From Vibrio sp. 16 (GTDB lineage: Bacteria > Pseudomonadota > Gammaproteobacteria > Enterobacterales > Vibrionaceae), in contig NZ_OY808997.1 in NCBI RefSeq assembly GCF_963681195.1, positions 2,046,001-2,110,000 on the forward strand: a DNA stretch of 64,000 nt. Direction: 5' to 3'. Under the pieces are notes generated by a model. That model made no database searches. It saw only the letters and a list, made by a program, of their open reading frames with translations, and had not been told where the DNA came from. Position numbers and translations under genes: made by a program. Position 1 is the stretch's first letter. The number at the start of each line of letters is the position of its first letter. Of this stretch, positions 61,251-64,000 are shown one piece after another.

Positions 61251-62975
61251 CTAGATATAGATCGCTTTTTCTACGCCTGATGAATCACCTTCACCTAGGC
61301 TCATTACCTCATCGAGGCTGACGACTCCGCTTATCGCAAGCTCCATCGCAGAAGCGAGTAACGGCTTGTATGACGCAGATTCACGAGCAACGCGGGCAAA
61401 CCCCACAGCATCACTCGCACGAAGCATATCCATCATATCTTGCTCCAATTCAAGCATTTCAAAAACACCAACTCGGCCTCGATAACCAGTAAGGTTGCAG
61501 TTTTGGCACCCGCGGCCACGAGAGAATGATGTCTCTACTTGGTTGGGGAATCGCTGCGCAAGCCACTGCTTCCTTGCTTCATCAACGTGCTCTTCGGTTT
61601 TGCAGTCAGGACAAATCTTACGAACCAGACGCTGAGCCACGACCGCTCGCACTGCACTCGCAACCAAATAACCAGGCGCGCCCATATCCATCATCCTCAG
61701 CGCGCTATCGACCGCGTCATTGGTGTGCAGAGTGCTCAATACAAGGTGACCAGTTAATGCGGCTCGCAGTCCTATTTCGACGGTTTCTTGATCGCGCATC
61801 TCACCAATCAAAATAATGTCTGGGTCTTGGCGTAAAAAGGTTCTTAACACCGTAGAGAAGTCGAGGTCGATTTTAGGGTTAACTTGAACCTGATTGATAC
61901 GAGGCAAGCGATACTCAACAGGGTCTTCTGCGGTAATGATTTTCTTCCCTGGTACATTAAGCTCACTGAGCGCCCCGTAAAGTGTCGTGGTTTTACCGGA
62001 ACCAGTAGGGCCAGTGACGAGAATCATGCCATGAGGACGTTTCAATTGACGACGAAGACGCTCAAGTAGATGGGAAGGAATACCAGAGTCATCCAATTTA
62101 CGTACGCCCGACGACTGATTTAGGAGACGCATTACCACCGATTCGCCGTACTGGACGGGCATCGTGGACATACGAATATCAACCGATTGACCCTTCGCCT
62201 TGATATTAAAACGACCATCTTGTGGTAAACGCTTCTCAGAAATATCGAGGTTAGCCATCAGCTTCAAACGCAGCACAAGGGCTGGTGCGATGTTGACCTC
62301 ATTGAGCAAAGTCTCGTGTAACACACCATCAATCCGCTGCCTTAATCGCAATACATCAGCGTCTGGCTCGATATGAATATCGGATGCACCGATCTGGATA
62401 GCATCTTCAAATAGAGAGTTGATCAGTTTGACTACGGTAACTTCATCGCTGTCTTCACCTTCAATACTAAAATCAAAGGCTTCTGTGACCTGATGCTCCG
62501 CTTGAAGTTGCTCAGCAAAGGACGCGATCTCTTTCGTCCGACGATAATAGCGGTCAAACCCATCGACGAGCTGCTTTTCAGGTGCGATGACAAACTCAAT
62601 ACCATATTGAGGCAGTTGCCCCAACAAGGCTTCTTGAGCAAACAAGTCTGCCGGGTCACTCATCGCAATACGTAACGTATCTTGCTGGCGACCAATGACC
62701 AAAGCGCGCAGTCGACGTGCATGCACTTCTGGCAGTAACTGGACCGCCTCGACATCGACGTTTGCTCGACTCAAATCAATCAGAGGAATATCCAACTGTT
62801 GAGAGAGGAAAGTCAGCATTTGATGTTCGGTGAGGAACCCTAGCTCAATTAAAGCCGCGCCCAACTTTCTGCCCGTCGACTTTTGCGCAGCCAGTGCTTG
62901 TTCTACCTGCTGTTCGGAGATAATGCCTTCTTCAACCAGCAAATCACCAAGACGTTTTCGAAGTTTGATTTGCAC
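61251..62975 (-). CDS. mshE: MSHA assembly ATPase MshE (c-di-GMP-responsive)
   Basis: The 574-residue type IV pilus extension ATPase has two tandem N-terminal MshEN motifs (RLGDLLVEEGIISEQQVEQALAAQ at about residues 8-31 and KLGAALIELGFLTEHQMLTF at about 37-56), which form the known c-di-GMP site of MshE. The ATPase domain has Walker A TGPTGSGKTTTLYG (about 319-332), the Asp box, Walker B DPDIILIGEMRD (about 382-393), a His box, and the CPDCK...CQNC zinc motif. The GTG start overlaps the mshN stop by one base (TAGTG). Low c-di-GMP should prevent pilus extension and high c-di-GMP promote it. Confidence 0.95.
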   Translation of the reverse strand: MQIKLRKRLGDLLVEEGIISEQQVEQALAAQKSTGRKLGAALIELGFLTEHQMLTFLSQQLDIPLIDLSRANVDVEAVQLLPEVHARRLRALVIGRQQDTLRIAMSDPADLFAQEALLGQLPQYGIEFVIAPEKQLVDGFDRYYRRTKEIASFAEQLQAEHQVTEAFDFSIEGEDSDEVTVVKLINSLFEDAIQIGASDIHIEPDADVLRLRQRIDGVLHETLLNEVNIAPALVLRLKLMANLDISEKRLPQDGRFNIKAKGQSVDIRMSTMPVQYGESVVMRLLNQSSGVRKLDDSGIPSHLLERLRRQLKRPHGMILVTGPTGSGKTTTLYGALSELNVPGKKIITAEDPVEYRLPRINQVQVNPKIDLDFSTVLRTFLRQDPDIILIGEMRDQETVEIGLRAALTGHLVLSTLHTNDAVDSALRMMDMGAPGYLVASAVRAVVAQRLVRKICPDCKTEEHVDEARKQWLAQRFPNQVETSFSRGRGCQNCNLTGYRGRVGVFEMLELEQDMMDMLRASDAVGFARVARESASYKPLLASAMELAISGVVSLDEVMSLGEGDSSGVEKAIYI

Positions 62976-64000
62976 TATTTTGACTCCCCTAACTGCTTGA
63001 TCAAAGCCAAACGGTCATGAATAAATTGCTGCGACTGTCCCGACAAACCAAATCCAGCCAGCGCTTTGTTGTACGACTGCTGCGCTTGCTCAAATTCAAG
63101 TGCTCGCTCTTGCTGAATCGCCAAGCCTAACCACCAGCGACCACTTTCCGGTTCAATCTCTACTAGCTTTAGATAACTCGATAACGCCATCTCATTTTGA
63201 TTGTTCTGCTGCGCGAGCACACCACGAAGAGAGAGATACTCAACACTTGCCTCTTCAGGTAGCGCCGACAAAGCCGTTAGAGCGGCTGCGTTTTGCTTCT
63301 CTTTCATTAACAGTTTTGCTAGCGCGAGTCGCAGCACGACACTCTCTTTGTCAAGGCTTATCCCTTTTGTAAAAGCTCGCCCGCTCTACGCACATCACCT
63401 TTGCCGTAATAGAGAGCTGACAGGGTTTGGCGAACCTTTGTGTCATACGGTGTGTATTTCAGTGCCTCACTGTAATTTGCTAATGCTTCATCTAGGTTAT
63501 TGCTATCTAGGGCTTTCTGCGCCCTTTTTTGAGCATTATTAGAAAGCTGCTCTGCCGTTAGCTCGACCTGCTGAATCACTATGTCACCTGAGTTGGCTTT
63601 TGAGCTTACCTGCTCGGATTTATTACCCGCCACTTTTGGCTGAGAAGATGACTCAACTTGAGCAAGTGCAATGACAGGTTGATTTCTCGTAACAAGGGAT
63701 AAAGTTTGGTCAGCCTCTGACAGCGCAGAAGGGAGACTTTTCACTTCGGAGCGATATATAGTTCCACCTTGAGTGGTCGCTTTCGCCGTTGGAGAGGGCA
63801 CATGGTTGTTAGTTGCTGCAGACTCATTAAAAACCGAGGACAGTTCAGGTGCTACTTGCTCTATCTGAGAAGGTTGTTGATAGGAGATCGCCCATCCACC
63901 GACACCTAAACTGATCGCAAACGTTCCAACAACCCAAGGCACAACGGAGCGTTGCTTTACGGGTGACACGCGAATCTGCTCAATCTCAGAAAGCTTTCCC
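62975..64000 (-). pseudogene. mshN: MSHA biogenesis protein MshN (5' partial, frame interrupted)
   Basis: The gene enters from beyond the right edge; the frame is still open at 64000 (GKLSEIEQIRVSPVKQRS). A membrane helix (SVVPWVVGTFAISLGVGGWAI) is followed by a linker and TPR-type repeats (AQKALDSNNLDEALANYSEALK). At 63358 a TAA stop follows LLQKG. The next frame (GISLDKES then VVLRLALAKLLMKEKQ) continues the TPR region to 62975, so one base is missing or a -1 shift is needed. The break lies on A-AAG-GGA (63367-63361), a canonical slippery heptamer, directly before the stop. MshN tethers the assembly complex to the cell envelope. A one-base deletion in a G run, a sequencing error and programmed frameshifting are all possible. 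Confidence 0.85.

Overview
The window is chromosomal DNA of a gammaproteobacterium and almost certainly a Vibrio. The gene content and order are those of vibrios: an oxaloacetate decarboxylase gamma gene beside csrA-linked Arg/Ser tRNAs, recA-recX-alaS-lysC-csrA, a complete run of mannose-sensitive haemagglutinin (MSHA) type IV pilus genes joined to mreBCD, and protein sequences with Vibrio-like lengths. I cannot name the species. No prophage, insertion sequence, CRISPR array, integron or defence island is visible. Nearly all genes are conserved core genes, so the interest lies in regulatory leaders and in two broken reading frames.

Layout. (1) 1-2121: the start of oadG with a structured 5' leader, then six tRNA-Arg(ACG) and two tRNA-Ser(GCU) genes in two apparent transcription units, then csrA. 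(2) 2214-8587, minus strand: lysC, alaS, recX, recA (with an SOS promoter) and pncC; mutS is divergent. (3) 11290-20907: the lptF-lptG pair, pepA (broken by a one-base deletion), holC, valS, then yjgN-like and M48 protease genes. (4) 21076-25801, minus strand: a 2-hydroxyacid dehydrogenase, rluA and rapA. (5) 26277-33047: a PIN-PhoH ATPase, argF, pyrL-pyrB-pyrI with an attenuator, ridA, a small unknown gene, mdh and argR. This is an arginine/pyrimidine block fed by carbamoyl phosphate, with its regulator nearby. (6) 33380-37680: a TAXI-type TRAP transporter (binding protein, fused permease) with a universal stress protein. (7) 37822-41349: a duplicated DUF2061 protein, a GH2-like protein without a catalytic domain, rraB and arcA. 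(8) 41430-52110, minus strand: mreB-mreC-mreD-maf-rng-yhdP-nitrilase-tldD, an envelope and cell-shape operon. (9) 52263-64000, minus strand: MSHA pilus genes mshN(partial)-E-G-F-B-A-C-D-O-P-Q.

How the genes work together. In the MSHA block, MshE (ATPase with an N-terminal c-di-GMP-binding motif pair), MshG (inner-membrane platform) and MshN (TPR protein) form the assembly machine. MshA is the major pilin, and MshB, C, D, O, P and Q are minor pilins or tip-like proteins. The mre block sets cell shape and couples it to RNase G and outer-membrane lipid supply (YhdP). ArgF, PyrBI and ArcA sit around the carbamoyl phosphate/ornithine/arginine node, with ArgR encoded in the same block.

Most notable observations: a leader of about 135 nt upstream of oadG with several GGA-bearing hairpins, suggestive of CsrA control or another RNA switch; a 142-bp tandem tRNA-Arg repeat with its own promoter; a one-base deletion in pepA exactly at the metal-ligand signature; a mshN frame break at a canonical slippery heptamer followed directly by a stop; a sigma-54-like promoter before phoH; and a 23-codon ORF whose start codon lies inside a perfect hairpin in the TRAP operon. 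All functional statements rest on reading motifs and recalled family knowledge, with no database search.
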